Assembly: GCF_004348345.1 (NCBI RefSeq)
Contig: NZ_SMJZ01000001.1
Coordinates: 1-64,000 of the forward strand
Source: Nonomuraea longispora
GTDB taxonomy: Bacteria; Actinomycetota; Actinomycetes; Streptosporangiales; Streptosporangiaceae
Direction: 5' to 3'
Length of the DNA stretch: 64,000 bases
Part shown: positions 49,412 through 57,735 of the stretch, in pieces
How the letters are laid out: the number at the start of each line of letters is the position of its first letter
How positions within the stretch are numbered: position 1 is the stretch's first letter
Made by a program: the position numbers and the translations under genes
The notes under the pieces: model-generated
The model's input: the letters and a program-made list of their open reading frames with translations, nothing else
The model's database searches: none
Told to the model about the DNA's origin: nothing

Positions 49412-50199
49412 AGCTTCTCGATCACCTGCGCGACGCCGTCGTCGTCGTTGGTTCCGGTCACATGGTCGACCGCTGCCAGCACGTCCGGATGCGCGTTCGC
49501 GACGGCGTACGACGTGCCTGCCCAGCTCAGCATGGGCAGGTCGTTTGGCATGTCACCGAACGCCACGGCCTGTGCGGGTTTGATCTCGTGACGTCCGGCG
49601 AGGGCCGCAAGGGCGCTGGCCTTCGTGACGCCCTGGGCGCTCATCTCGATCAGCCCTCTCCGGCTGGAGTGGGTGGCGGTCACGAGATGCCCCACCAGTT
49701 CGTGCACGGTCGCCTGGAGCTCGTCCGCGCCCATGCCGGGGTGCAGGGCCAGCAGTTTGGCGCACGGACGTGCGGTGAGAGAGTCGGCGTGTACGGCCCC
49801 CTTGGCCTTGTCAAGGGCGCCGAGGAGGAAATCCGACTCGTGCGCAAAACCGGCTTCGTACTCGACCGAAAATGCGAGATCGGACACGTTCGCTCTTAGC
49901 TGAGCCACGACTTCCTCGAGTACGTCGACGGTGATCAGGTGAGATTCCACTATCCGTTCGGTATGGAGATCGTAGATCAGAGCTCCGTTCGCACAGATGG
50001 CGATCCCGTGGTGACGCACAGCACCCGCCACCCCGCCCATCCACCGCGGCGGCCGCCCCGTCACGAACACCAGCGTCGCCCCGGATTCCTCGACTTTGGC
50101 GAAGGCCGCGGCCGTGCGGGGAGACACGGTTCCGTCGGTGCGCAACGCGGTTCCGTCGAGGTCGGTGGCCACTAGACGCGGTGCGGGAAGACTCTGCAT
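49402..50199 (-). CDS. HAD-superfamily Cof-type phosphatase
   Basis: 265 residues. Motif I is VATDLDGTALRTDGTVS, motif II VFVTGRPPRW, motif III Lys in the GVTKASALAALAG region and motif IV VAFGDMPNDLPML. The cap is of the C2B type between motifs II and III. Such enzymes dephosphorylate sugar phosphates or flavin-related phosphates; the substrate is not readable. The start is ATG 50199. Confidence 0.92.
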   Translation of the reverse strand: MQSLPAPRLVATDLDGTALRTDGTVSPRTAAAFAKVEESGATLVFVTGRPPRWMGGVAGAVRHHGIAICANGALIYDLHTERIVESHLITVDVLEEVVAQLRANVSDLAFSVEYEAGFAHESDFLLGALDKAKGAVHADSLTARPCAKLLALHPGMGADELQATVHELVGHLVTATHSSRRGLIEMSAQGVTKASALAALAGRHEIKPAQAVAFGDMPNDLPMLSWAGTSYAVANAHPDVLAAVDHVTGTNDDDGVAQVIEKLYR

Positions 50200-50370
50200 A
50201 ACACGTTCCAGTTTGCCTGGTGATGCCGCCTGACAGAAATCTTCCTAGGGACGGGAACACCAACGCGCCAGAATGGTGTTAGATGTGATGGCGTTGTATT
50301 AGCTGATCCCGTAGTGAAAACCAGCATGACTTTGTCTGAGCCACCCCGGGTGCTTGCTGTACGACACACC

Positions 50371-50393
50371 GGGATCCACGAGGTGTGGGTCCC
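50371..50393 (+). promoter_or_regulatory. Hairpin in the cold-shock gene leader
   Basis: GGGATCCAC and GTGGGTCCC form a 9-bp stem with one G-U pair and a 5-base loop, ending 29 bases before the ATG. Structured leaders are typical for cold-shock genes and control stability or access to the ribosome site (GAGGGAGA). Confidence 0.4.
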
Positions 50394-50422
50394 ATAGATT
50401 CACATCCTGAGGGAGAGCTTTT

Positions 50423-50626
50423 ATGGCTCAGGGAACCGTCAAGTGGTTCAACGCCGAGAAGGGCTTCGGCTTCATCGCCCCGGACGGCGGTGCGCCGGAC
50501 GTGTTCGTGCACTTCTCCGAGATCGTCGGCAACGGCTACCGCAGCCTTGAAGACGGCCAGCGGGTCGAGTTCGAGATCACGCAGGGCCAGAAGGGGCCGC
50601 AGGCCTCGCAGGTCCGAGCCATCTGA
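50423..50626 (+). CDS. cspA: Cold-shock protein
   Basis: 67 residues. [17 protein letters not shown] contains RNP1 (KGFGFI) and DVFVHFSEI contains RNP2 (VFVHF). The full CSD fold ends [20 protein letters not shown]. The ribosome site GAGGGAGA lies 6 bases upstream. It binds single-stranded RNA/DNA as a chaperone. A terminator follows, so it is monocistronic. Confidence 0.96.
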   Translation: MAQGTVKWFNAEKGFGFIAPDGGAPDVFVHFSEIVGNGYRSLEDGQRVEFEITQGQKGPQASQVRAI

Positions 50627-50642
50627 CCTGTAGCAGCGAGAC

Positions 50643-50676
50643 AGACCGGGGTCCGCATTCCAGCGGGCTCCGGTCT
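50643..50676 (+). terminator. Terminator of the cold-shock gene
   Basis: AGACCGGGGTCCGC and GCGGGCTCCGGTCT form a 14-bp stem with two G-U pairs around a 6-base loop, 17 bases past the stop. Only a short TCTTC follows, normal for high-GC terminators. Confidence 0.75.
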
Positions 50677-50759
50677 TCGCATGTGTCGGCTTGGTCACGG
50701 CTGTGACTCGACTCACCCCTCCGTTGAACCGCCGCACTCCCTGATACATCGACCTCTAT

Positions 50760-52115
50760 ATGAGGTATGCGTGGTCATGTCACCCCGTGACCGTGGCCGG
50801 GGTCTTCGTGCTGCTCGTCAACGACCATCTGCTCAAGCAGGCCTGGCCAGGGTTCGTCACGGGCAAACTCAGCGACGTCGCCGGACTCGTGGTGGCGCCC
50901 GCCCTGCTGGCGCTGCTCTTCTGGCGCCGGGCCGACCTGGCGGCCACCGTGCTCACCGGAGTGCTGTTCGCGCTCGTGAAAGCGACGGAGACGGGCGCTG
51001 AGGCCGCCTCCCAGGTCTGGACCCTCGTGGCGGGCCCGTCGCGCGTCCTCGCCGATCCCACGGACCTGCTGGCCCTCCCGGCGCTCGCGCTGGCCTGGTG
51101 GGTACGCGTCCGCAGCCTCCACGCCCCCTCCCCGAAGTGGCGTGTCATCGCTGCGATGCCGCTGACCGTGCTGGCGGTGGCCGCGACGTCGGCCGTCCAG
51201 CTGCCCGCGGCCGAGTCCGTCGAGGTGGACGGCGACCGGATCGTCGTCCACGTCGCGGACGGCCTGGACCAGATCTCCCGCGACGGCGGGGCCACCTGGT
51301 CGGCGACCGGCGGCCACGAGCCGGCGGCCGAGCCGAGGAGCCTGCAGAGCGCCGCGTGCGTGCCCATGCAGGCCACCCGGTGCTACCGGGTGGTTCCCGG
51401 GAGGATCGCCGTCGAGCAGTCCGACGACGGCGGCCGGACGTGGCAGCCGTCGTGGGAGATGTCCGACGACGACCGCGAACGGCTGCGCAGGACCTACTCC
51501 GGCAGCCACGAACGCCTCTCGATGGCCCTGGCCGCGCAGGCCCGGCCAGGCGGGCACGTCGTGGTCGTCGCCAACGGCCTGGACGGCATCGTCGTCCGCG
51601 ACGTCCAGGGGACGTGGCGGCGGGTGGGCTGGCCCGGCCCGGCCGCGGAGCAGGCCGCCACCGTGGACGTGAGCCTGGAGCGCAATGTGGCGCTCTTCCT
51701 GGCCGCCTGCCTGTTGTTCGGCGGCGTCGGGGCGGGGCTGCGCGAGTTCCACCGGGTGTACACCGGCTTCGCCGTCCTCGCCTGCCTGGGCCCCTTCACC
51801 ATGGTGGCCGAGACCTCCCTTGTGGAACAGGACGGGTCCGGCCTGGTCGTGCTCGGCTGGGTCATGGGCACGCTCGGCACCCTGGTCTGCGGCGTGCTGG
51901 CCTTCGCCGGCCGGGCGCGTCCCGTGACGGCGGTGGTGGGCGTCGTCGGCGCGCCCCTCGTCCACGCGGCCGTCTACCTGCCCTTCCGCGGCTGGGCCCG
52001 CGGCGCGCCCGGCACGTACGAGGTCGCCGTCGCGATCGCCGCCGTGCTCACCGCTGTCGTCCTGGTGGCGGTAGCCGCCCTCATCAGGCGGGACGCGAGC
52101 CGGCCAGGCCCGTGA
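50760..52115 (+). CDS. Membrane protein with an external BNR/Asp-box-like domain
   Basis: 451 residues. Three or four N-terminal helices include VTVAGVFVLLVNDHLLKQAW and KLSDVAGLVVAPALLALLFW. An extracytoplasmic domain (about 150-300) carries two Asp-boxes, SRDGGATWSATG and SDDGGRTWQPSW, as in sialidase-type propellers, and two cysteines. Four or five more helices follow (LFLAACLLFGGVGAGLREFH, GSGLVVLGWVMGTLGTLVCG). One or two Asp-boxes are too few for a complete propeller. The actinobacterial HP-VTV-NDHxLKxxWPGxVTGKLSD start is distinctive but unnamed. Confidence 0.7.
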   Translation: MRYAWSCHPVTVAGVFVLLVNDHLLKQAWPGFVTGKLSDVAGLVVAPALLALLFWRRADLAATVLTGVLFALVKATETGAEAASQVWTLVAGPSRVLADPTDLLALPALALAWWVRVRSLHAPSPKWRVIAAMPLTVLAVAATSAVQLPAAESVEVDGDRIVVHVADGLDQISRDGGATWSATGGHEPAAEPRSLQSAACVPMQATRCYRVVPGRIAVEQSDDGGRTWQPSWEMSDDDRERLRRTYSGSHERLSMALAAQARPGGHVVVVANGLDGIVVRDVQGTWRRVGWPGPAAEQAATVDVSLERNVALFLAACLLFGGVGAGLREFHRVYTGFAVLACLGPFTMVAETSLVEQDGSGLVVLGWVMGTLGTLVCGVLAFAGRARPVTAVVGVVGAPLVHAAVYLPFRGWARGAPGTYEVAVAIAAVLTAVVLVAVAALIRRDASRPGP

Positions 52116-52202
52116 CCCGGCGGGCCTGCTCCCGTAGGCGACTCCACCCATCTGCTACTCTGTGGCACAGATTGATTACTTTGCGTCACAATGGGGGATA
52201 GG

Positions 52203-53366
52203 GTGAAAGTCGCCTGCGTCGGCGGTGGACCCGCCAACCTGTACTTCTCGATCCTGATGAAACGTGTGGATCCGTCCCACGACATCACCATCTACGAACG
52301 GAACCCGGCCGGCTCGACGTACGGCTGGGGCGTGACCTACTGGGACGAACTGTTCAACGATCTTCACCGGGCCGACGCCGACTCGGCGCGGGCCATCAGC
52401 GAGAGTTCGGTCCGCTGGGACTCCTGGGTCACCGACATCCGCGACCGCGCCACGGTGACGGTCGAGCAGGGGGAGGCCGGCTACGGCATCAGCCGCCGCC
52501 GGCTGCTCGGCATCCTCGCGGAACGGGCCGAATCGCTCGGCGTACGCATCGAGTGGGAGCACGAGATCGACGGCGAGCACGACTTCGGCGACGCCGACCT
52601 CGTCGTGGCGGGCGACGGCGTCAACAGCGTGCTGCGCGAACACCACGCCGAGCACTTCGGCCCCGAGTTCGTGACCGGCCAGAACATCTACATCTGGCTC
52701 GGCACCACCAAGATCTTCGACGCGTTCGTCTTCGCTTTCGTGGAGACCGAGCACGGCTGGATCTGGTGTTACGGCTACAAGTACAGCCAGGAGCACAGCA
52801 CCTGCGTCATCGAGTGCACCCCGGAGACCTGGCGGGGGCTCGGGCTCGACCAGGGCAAGGAGGCCGACAGCCTGGCCATCCTGGAGAAGCTCTTCGCCGA
52901 CATCCTCGACGGGCACCCGCTGATCGGGCGGGCGCAGGCCGACGGCACCGCGCACTGGCTGCACTTCCGTACGCTGACCAACCGCACGTGGCACCACGGC
53001 AACATCGTCCTGGTGGGCGACGCCGCGCACACCACGCACTATTCGATCGGCGCGGGCACCGCGCTGGCCCTGGCGGACGCCTCCGTGCTGGCCAAGGCGC
53101 TGTTCGAGGAGAAAGACCTCGACAAGGCCCTGACCGCCTATGAGCACGAGTCGAAGTCGAAGCTCCGCTCGCCGCAACGCGCCGCCCGCAACAGCGCCCG
53201 ATGGTTCGAGAACCTGCCGCGCTACATCGACCGCTCACCCATGCAGGTGATCACGCTGCTCGGGCAGCGGCACTCGGTGATGCAGCCGTACGTCCCGCCG
53301 GGGCTCTACTACCAGTTCGACCGGATCGCCGGGCGGGTCGGGGGGCTCTTCGGGTTCGGGCGCTGA
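52203..53366 (+). CDS. FAD-dependent aromatic monooxygenase (anthraniloyl/salicylyl-CoA hydroxylase-like)
   Basis: 387 residues from GTG 52203, with GGGGGA about 5 bases upstream; ATG 52191 lacks a site. FAD-binding GGGPANLYFSILMKR, ITIYERNPAGSTYGWGVTYW, the DG motif DADLVVAGDGVNSVLRE and the GD motif NIVLVGDAAHTTHYSIGAGT are all present. The GWGVxxWD motif after strand 2 is characteristic of the CoA-thioester/aromatic monooxygenases. The substrate is unknown. It stands alone upstream of the convergent serS gene. Confidence 0.88.
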   Translation: MKVACVGGGPANLYFSILMKRVDPSHDITIYERNPAGSTYGWGVTYWDELFNDLHRADADSARAISESSVRWDSWVTDIRDRATVTVEQGEAGYGISRRRLLGILAERAESLGVRIEWEHEIDGEHDFGDADLVVAGDGVNSVLREHHAEHFGPEFVTGQNIYIWLGTTKIFDAFVFAFVETEHGWIWCYGYKYSQEHSTCVIECTPETWRGLGLDQGKEADSLAILEKLFADILDGHPLIGRAQADGTAHWLHFRTLTNRTWHHGNIVLVGDAAHTTHYSIGAGTALALADASVLAKALFEEKDLDKALTAYEHESKSKLRSPQRAARNSARWFENLPRYIDRSPMQVITLLGQRHSVMQPYVPPGLYYQFDRIAGRVGGLFGFGR

Positions 53367-53375
53367 GGCGGCGGG

Positions 53376-54638
53376 CTATTTGGCCGGCTCCAGCACGTCG
53401 AGGCCGACGTAGGGGCGCAGCGCCTGCGGGACCACCACGGAGCCGTCGGCCTGCTGGTGGTTCTCCAGGATCGCGACGATCCAGCGGGTCGTGGCCAGCG
53501 TGCCGTTGAGCGTGGCCAGGTGTTCGGGCTTGCCGTCCTTGTCGCGATAGCGCACGGCGAGCCTGCGCGCCTGGAACTCGGTGCAGTTGGAGGTCGAGGT
53601 CAGCTCGCGGTAGCGGCCCTGGGTCGGGATCCACGCCTCGCAGTCGAACTTGCGGGCCGCCGACATGCCGAGGTCGCCCGCCGCCGTGTCGATGACGCGG
53701 TAGGGGACCTCGATCTTGGCGAGCATCTCCTTCTCCCAGCCGAGCAGGCGCCGGTGCTCCTCGGAGGCATCCTCCGGGCGCACATAGGAGAACATCTCCA
53801 CCTTGTCGAACTGGTGGACCCGGATGATGCCCCTGGTGTCCTTGCCGTAGGAACCCGCCTCGCGGCGGAAGCACGACGACCAGCCCGCATAGCGCAGCGG
53901 CAGGTCGTCGGCCGCGAGAATCTCGTGCGCGTGATAGCCGGCCAGCGACACCTCGGAGGTGCCCACCAGATAGAGGTCGTCCTCGGGCAGGCGGTAGATC
54001 TCCTTGTCGTGGGCCACGTGGAAACCGGTGCCCTGCATGGTCTCCGGCTTGACCAGCACAGGAGTGATCATCGGCGTGAACCCGGCCTCGATCGCCTGCT
54101 GCATGGCCATGTTGAGCAGGCCGAGCTGCAGCCGCGCGCCGACGCCCCTCAGGAAGAAGAACCGCGAGCCGGACACCTTGGCGCCCCGCTCCATGTCGAT
54201 GGCCCCGAGCGCCTCGCCCAGCTCCAGATGGTCCTTCGGCGTGAAGTCGAACGTGCGCGGCTCGCCGTGGGTCTCCAGCACGACGTAGTCGTCCTCGCCG
54301 CCCTCCGGAGCGCCCTGCTCGACGAGGTTGGGCACCGTCTGGAGCACCTCGTCGAGCTCGGCCGCCAGCTTCTCCGCCTCGGCGTCGGCGGCCCTGACCT
54401 GGCTCGCGAGGTTCTTGGCCCGCTGGAGCAGCGCGGCCTTCTCCTCGCCCTGCGCCTTGGACACCGACTTGCCCATACTCTTCTGCTCGGCGCGCATGGA
54501 CTCGAACGCGGTCAGCGCGGACCGCCGGCGTTCGTCCAGGTCGAGCAGCGTGTCGACGACGGAGTCGTCCTCACCGCGGGCACGCTGCGACGCCCGTAGC
54601 CGGTCGGGATCCTCACGAAGGGTACGCAGGTCAATCAC
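53376..54638 (-). CDS. serS: Seryl-tRNA synthetase
   Basis: 420 residues from GTG 54638 (normal length). The N-terminal coiled-coil arm ([40 protein letters not shown]) precedes a class II core: motif 2 [20 protein letters not shown], the Ser-specific [10 protein letters not shown] and [35 protein letters not shown] around motif 3. It charges tRNA-Ser, one of which lies at 41375. The prephenate dehydratase gene follows upstream on the same strand. Confidence 0.97.
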   Translation of the reverse strand: MIDLRTLREDPDRLRASQRARGEDDSVVDTLLDLDERRRSALTAFESMRAEQKSMGKSVSKAQGEEKAALLQRAKNLASQVRAADAEAEKLAAELDEVLQTVPNLVEQGAPEGGEDDYVVLETHGEPRTFDFTPKDHLELGEALGAIDMERGAKVSGSRFFFLRGVGARLQLGLLNMAMQQAIEAGFTPMITPVLVKPETMQGTGFHVAHDKEIYRLPEDDLYLVGTSEVSLAGYHAHEILAADDLPLRYAGWSSCFRREAGSYGKDTRGIIRVHQFDKVEMFSYVRPEDASEEHRRLLGWEKEMLAKIEVPYRVIDTAAGDLGMSAARKFDCEAWIPTQGRYRELTSTSNCTEFQARRLAVRYRDKDGKPEHLATLNGTLATTRWIVAILENHQQADGSVVVPQALRPYVGLDVLEPAK

Positions 54639-54723
54639 AAGGAAAGGCTACCGGCGCCGGACAGCGGCCCGCCCCTCCATTTCCCCGAGTCGCCACACGA
54701 CCCGCGTACCGGGTGGTCGGTGA

Positions 54724-55644
54724 TCAGACCTGGCCGGCGCGGACCCGCGCCAGCCACTCGGCCGCCTCGCCGAACGCGTCGTCGGACGTGCCGCGCCTGA
54801 TCCGCGTCGTCACCCCGTCGGCCCGCGGATAGCTGCCCAGGAACCGCACCTCGCCGCAGACCCGGTGCAGCCCCGCGATCGCCTCGCCCACGCGGGCGTC
54901 GGTGATGTGCCCCTCGAAGTCGAAGTGGAAGAAGTAGCGGCCGATGCCGTCGCCGGTCGGCCGCGACTCGATGCGCGTCAGGTTGACCCCGCGCACCGAG
55001 AACTCCGTCAGCATCTCCAGCAGCGCGCCCGGGTGGTCGTCGGCGAGGAAGACGACCAGCGTGGTGCGGTCGGAACCGGTCGGTTCGGGCAGCGGCTGAG
55101 GAGGGCCCACCCGGACGAACCTGGTCACCGTGTCGGACCTGTCGCCGATGTCGGCGGCCAACTCGACCAGCCCGTAGTGCTCGCCCGCGATCCGGGCGGC
55201 GATGGCCGCGTCGTACGGAGACCCGGGTAGCGACACCTCCTGGGCCGCGGCCGCCGTCGAAGGGGCGGCCACCACGACGGCGTCGGGCAGCTCGCGGGAG
55301 ATGAAGGCGCGGCACTGGGTGATGGCGGCGGGATGCGTGTAGACCCGCTTGACGTGGACGATCTCGGTGTCGGGCCGGGCCAGCAGCGAGAACTGCACGG
55401 GCAGCAGCAACTCGGCCGTGATGAGCAGCGGCTCGCCCCAGGCGAACTCGTCGAGCGTCGTGGTGATGGCGCCCTCGATCGAGTTCTCCAGCGGCACGAC
55501 GGCGCCGTCGGCATCGCCCGCGCGGGCGGCGTTGAGCGCGGCGCTCACGTTGGCGCAGGGCAGGCGCTCGGCGGTGGGGTCGAGCAGCCGCAGGGCCTCT
55601 TCGGTGAAGGTGCCTTCGGGGCCGAGATAGGCGAGTCTGGGCAT
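54724..55644 (-). CDS. pheA: Prephenate dehydratase
   Basis: 306 residues. The catalytic domain has LAYLGPEGTFTEEALRLL, VVPLENSIEGAITTTLDEF and the SDTVTRFVRVG end with the catalytic Thr (TRF). The ACT domain has TTLVVFLADDHPGALLEMLT and the Phe-binding motif ESRPTGDGIGRYFFHFDFEG. It converts prephenate to phenylpyruvate with feedback inhibition by Phe. The stand-alone type, without chorismate mutase, is usual in actinobacteria. It lies 85 bases upstream of serS and may be co-transcribed with it. Confidence 0.96.
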   Translation of the reverse strand: MPRLAYLGPEGTFTEEALRLLDPTAERLPCANVSAALNAARAGDADGAVVPLENSIEGAITTTLDEFAWGEPLLITAELLLPVQFSLLARPDTEIVHVKRVYTHPAAITQCRAFISRELPDAVVVAAPSTAAAAQEVSLPGSPYDAAIAARIAGEHYGLVELAADIGDRSDTVTRFVRVGPPQPLPEPTGSDRTTLVVFLADDHPGALLEMLTEFSVRGVNLTRIESRPTGDGIGRYFFHFDFEGHITDARVGEAIAGLHRVCGEVRFLGSYPRADGVTTRIRRGTSDDAFGEAAEWLARVRAGQV

Positions 55645-55714
55645 GGGTCCAGAGTATCCGCAGGTGGACAGCGCATGGTGACCATTCCGGCGAGCGCGTG
55701 AGCCGCGGGCCGCT

Positions 55715-56134
55715 CTACGCGGGCCGGGAAACCCGTGGCGTGACCGACGGACCCAGCCCCAGCCTGGCCGCCCTGACAGCCTCCTCCTCTTCCGGCGACA
55801 GCTGCTGCTCGCCCTTCCCGCCGACCACGGACCGCACGTACGTACGCGTCTCGCTGCGCCCGTTGATCGAGGTCAGCACGATGCCGTCGCCCAGCGCATT
55901 GATCATCGCCACCGAGAACGACAACCGCCCGGTCATCTCCGCGAGGGCGTCGTACCGGCAGACGGCCACGTCCCTGATCGCCCTGAGATCGCACACGCTC
56001 TCGTGCGTGCGCCGGGCGAGCATCCGCCGGCAGTCCTCCACCGTGGCCTGCGCCCGGCGCAGGGCCAGACAGCCGATGAGCACGCCGCTGGCCCCTGCCA
56101 GAACGCCCGCGAAGACCCATGCTGTAATGAGCAC
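55715..56134 (-). CDS. DUF4446 membrane-anchored protein
   Basis: 139 residues from GTG 56134. One N-terminal helix (TAWVFAGVLAGASGVLIGCL) is followed by a cytoplasmic DUF4446 domain: AIRDVAVCRYDALAEMTGRL, SFSVAMINALGDGIVLTSIN and GRSETRTYVRSVVGGKGEQQ LSPEEEEAV. The RYDA..DMGG-like and SxALLD-like segments match the family. Function unknown. It lies 22 bases from the glycosyltransferase stop. Confidence 0.88.
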   Translation of the reverse strand: MLITAWVFAGVLAGASGVLIGCLALRRAQATVEDCRRMLARRTHESVCDLRAIRDVAVCRYDALAEMTGRLSFSVAMINALGDGIVLTSINGRSETRTYVRSVVGGKGEQQLSPEEEEAVRAARLGLGPSVTPRVSRPA

Positions 56135-56156
56135 GACACCGAGGGTATTCGCTGGG

Positions 56157-57350
56157 TCAGGCGAGCATCCGGCGTTTCGGCACCCAGGACGCCAGCAACC
56201 ACACCAGGGCCAGCGCTCCCAGCCCGAACCCGTTCTGGACGATCTTCCCGAGCACCAGGCTGACCCCTGGGATGTCGGCCGCCTTCAGCGAGACACCCCA
56301 CCACGGGACGGGCACCACGTAGTACAGCCACACCCCGGCCGCCACCCGCAGCCTGACCGGGTCACGGCCGTCGCCGACGATCGCACCGAGCACCACGACC
56401 ACGTACGCGAGGTGGTGGATCCAGGCGACCGGCGAGAGCAGCACGGCCATCAGCCCGACGAGCGCGACCGCCGTGACGGTGTCTCCCGCCTGGTAGGCGT
56501 CCTTCGCGCCGCGGAACCCGTACCAGCCGACCGCGATCACGATCGCCAGCCAGATCGCCGACGTCAGCAGGTCGGGCATGTACAGCCGGATCAGCATGCC
56601 GCGGATCGACTGGTTGGTGGTGGCCGCGTTCGCGCCGAGGCGTTCGGGATCGAGCAGCGCCGAGAACCAGAAGTCGGCCGCGTCCTGCGGGATCACCGCG
56701 AACGGCAGCAACGTGAGCACCGCCGCCGCGAACGACGCCATGAAAAACGTCCGCCACTGCCTGGTGACCAGCAGGTAGATGAGGAAGACGCCGGGCGTCA
56801 GCTTCACCGCCGTCGCGAGCCCGATCAGGAACCCGCGCGGCCACCACGGCCTCCTGGCCACGCAGTCCGCCAGGCACAGGGCGACCAGCAGGATGTCGAC
56901 CTGCCCGAACCGCACCTGATCCCTGATGGGCATCACGTACGCGCAGGCCACCATGAACAGGCCGAACACCCACGGCAGGTATTTCCGCCACGTGCCCAGG
57001 GCGTCCCTGAACGCGTAGCCGACGGTCACGGCCAGCGCCACGAAGATCCCGGCCGTCCACACCCACTGCGCCACGCCCCAGGGCATCCCGGCCAGCCCGG
57101 CCGCCAGCATCGCCGCGACCGGCGGATAGGTGAACGGCAGCAACTGCGGCGCGGGCGTGAAGTAGTCGTACACCGGCCGGCCATCGAGGAGCATCTGCCC
57201 CCCGGTGCGGTAGACGTCCAGGTCGACCAGGCGCTGGTCGTCAGGATTGGTGAGCCACGTGTGCACCAGCGGGGTCACGGCCGCCGCGACCACGAGCACC
57301 ACGACCGCCCAGGCCCACCACTGCCGCCTGCTCGCCGGGCCGTCGGTCAT
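56157..57350 (-). CDS. GT87-type polyprenol-phosphate mannosyltransferase-like membrane protein
   Basis: 397 residues from ATG 57350, with GGGGGAGAAGG upstream; a longer form from 57482 would add 44 disordered residues. About ten membrane helices. The first external loop has VDLDVYRTGGQMLLDGRPVY with the acidic pair (DLD-VY-TGG) of GT-C enzymes. Also FTYPPVAAMLAAGLAGMP, RFGQVDILLVALCLAD (conserved GQxDILL) and TAVKLTPGVFLIYLLVTRQW (KLTP). It adds mannose, or a related sugar, from a polyprenyl carrier to envelope lipoglycans outside the membrane. Confidence 0.85.
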   Translation of the reverse strand: MTDGPASRRQWWAWAVVVLVVAAAVTPLVHTWLTNPDDQRLVDLDVYRTGGQMLLDGRPVYDYFTPAPQLLPFTYPPVAAMLAAGLAGMPWGVAQWVWTAGIFVALAVTVGYAFRDALGTWRKYLPWVFGLFMVACAYVMPIRDQVRFGQVDILLVALCLADCVARRPWWPRGFLIGLATAVKLTPGVFLIYLLVTRQWRTFFMASFAAAVLTLLPFAVIPQDAADFWFSALLDPERLGANAATTNQSIRGMLIRLYMPDLLTSAIWLAIVIAVGWYGFRGAKDAYQAGDTVTAVALVGLMAVLLSPVAWIHHLAYVVVVLGAIVGDGRDPVRLRVAAGVWLYYVVPVPWWGVSLKAADIPGVSLVLGKIVQNGFGLGALALVWLLASWVPKRRMLA

Positions 57351-57735
57351 CGCACCTTCTCCCCCGGCCTGTCGCCCGCGCCGCGGGGCGCCCTCAGCGC
57401 TTCCCCCGCGCGCAGGCGTGGTCACCGGCTCGGGTGACGGGCCGGTCGCGGACGCTTCGGGTTCGGGACTCGATGTGGTCAAGGGTCAACGGAGGGTCGC
57501 TCGCCGCACGACCGGAACCTGCCCTGCCTTCTTGGGCAGGCACGTACGTACGGACCTCATGACCGAGCAGCGTACCGTGCCCGGCACGCCCCACCCGCCG
57601 CCGGTTCGCCCAGGGTGGGTACGTCCGTTCGCCGTCCTGGCGGCGTACGGGCCGACGCACGACCCTAGGGGGTCTGCGCCCAGCATCTACGATCGAACGC
57701 ACATCCTTGCCCGACGAACGCTGGAGTTCCCGCAC

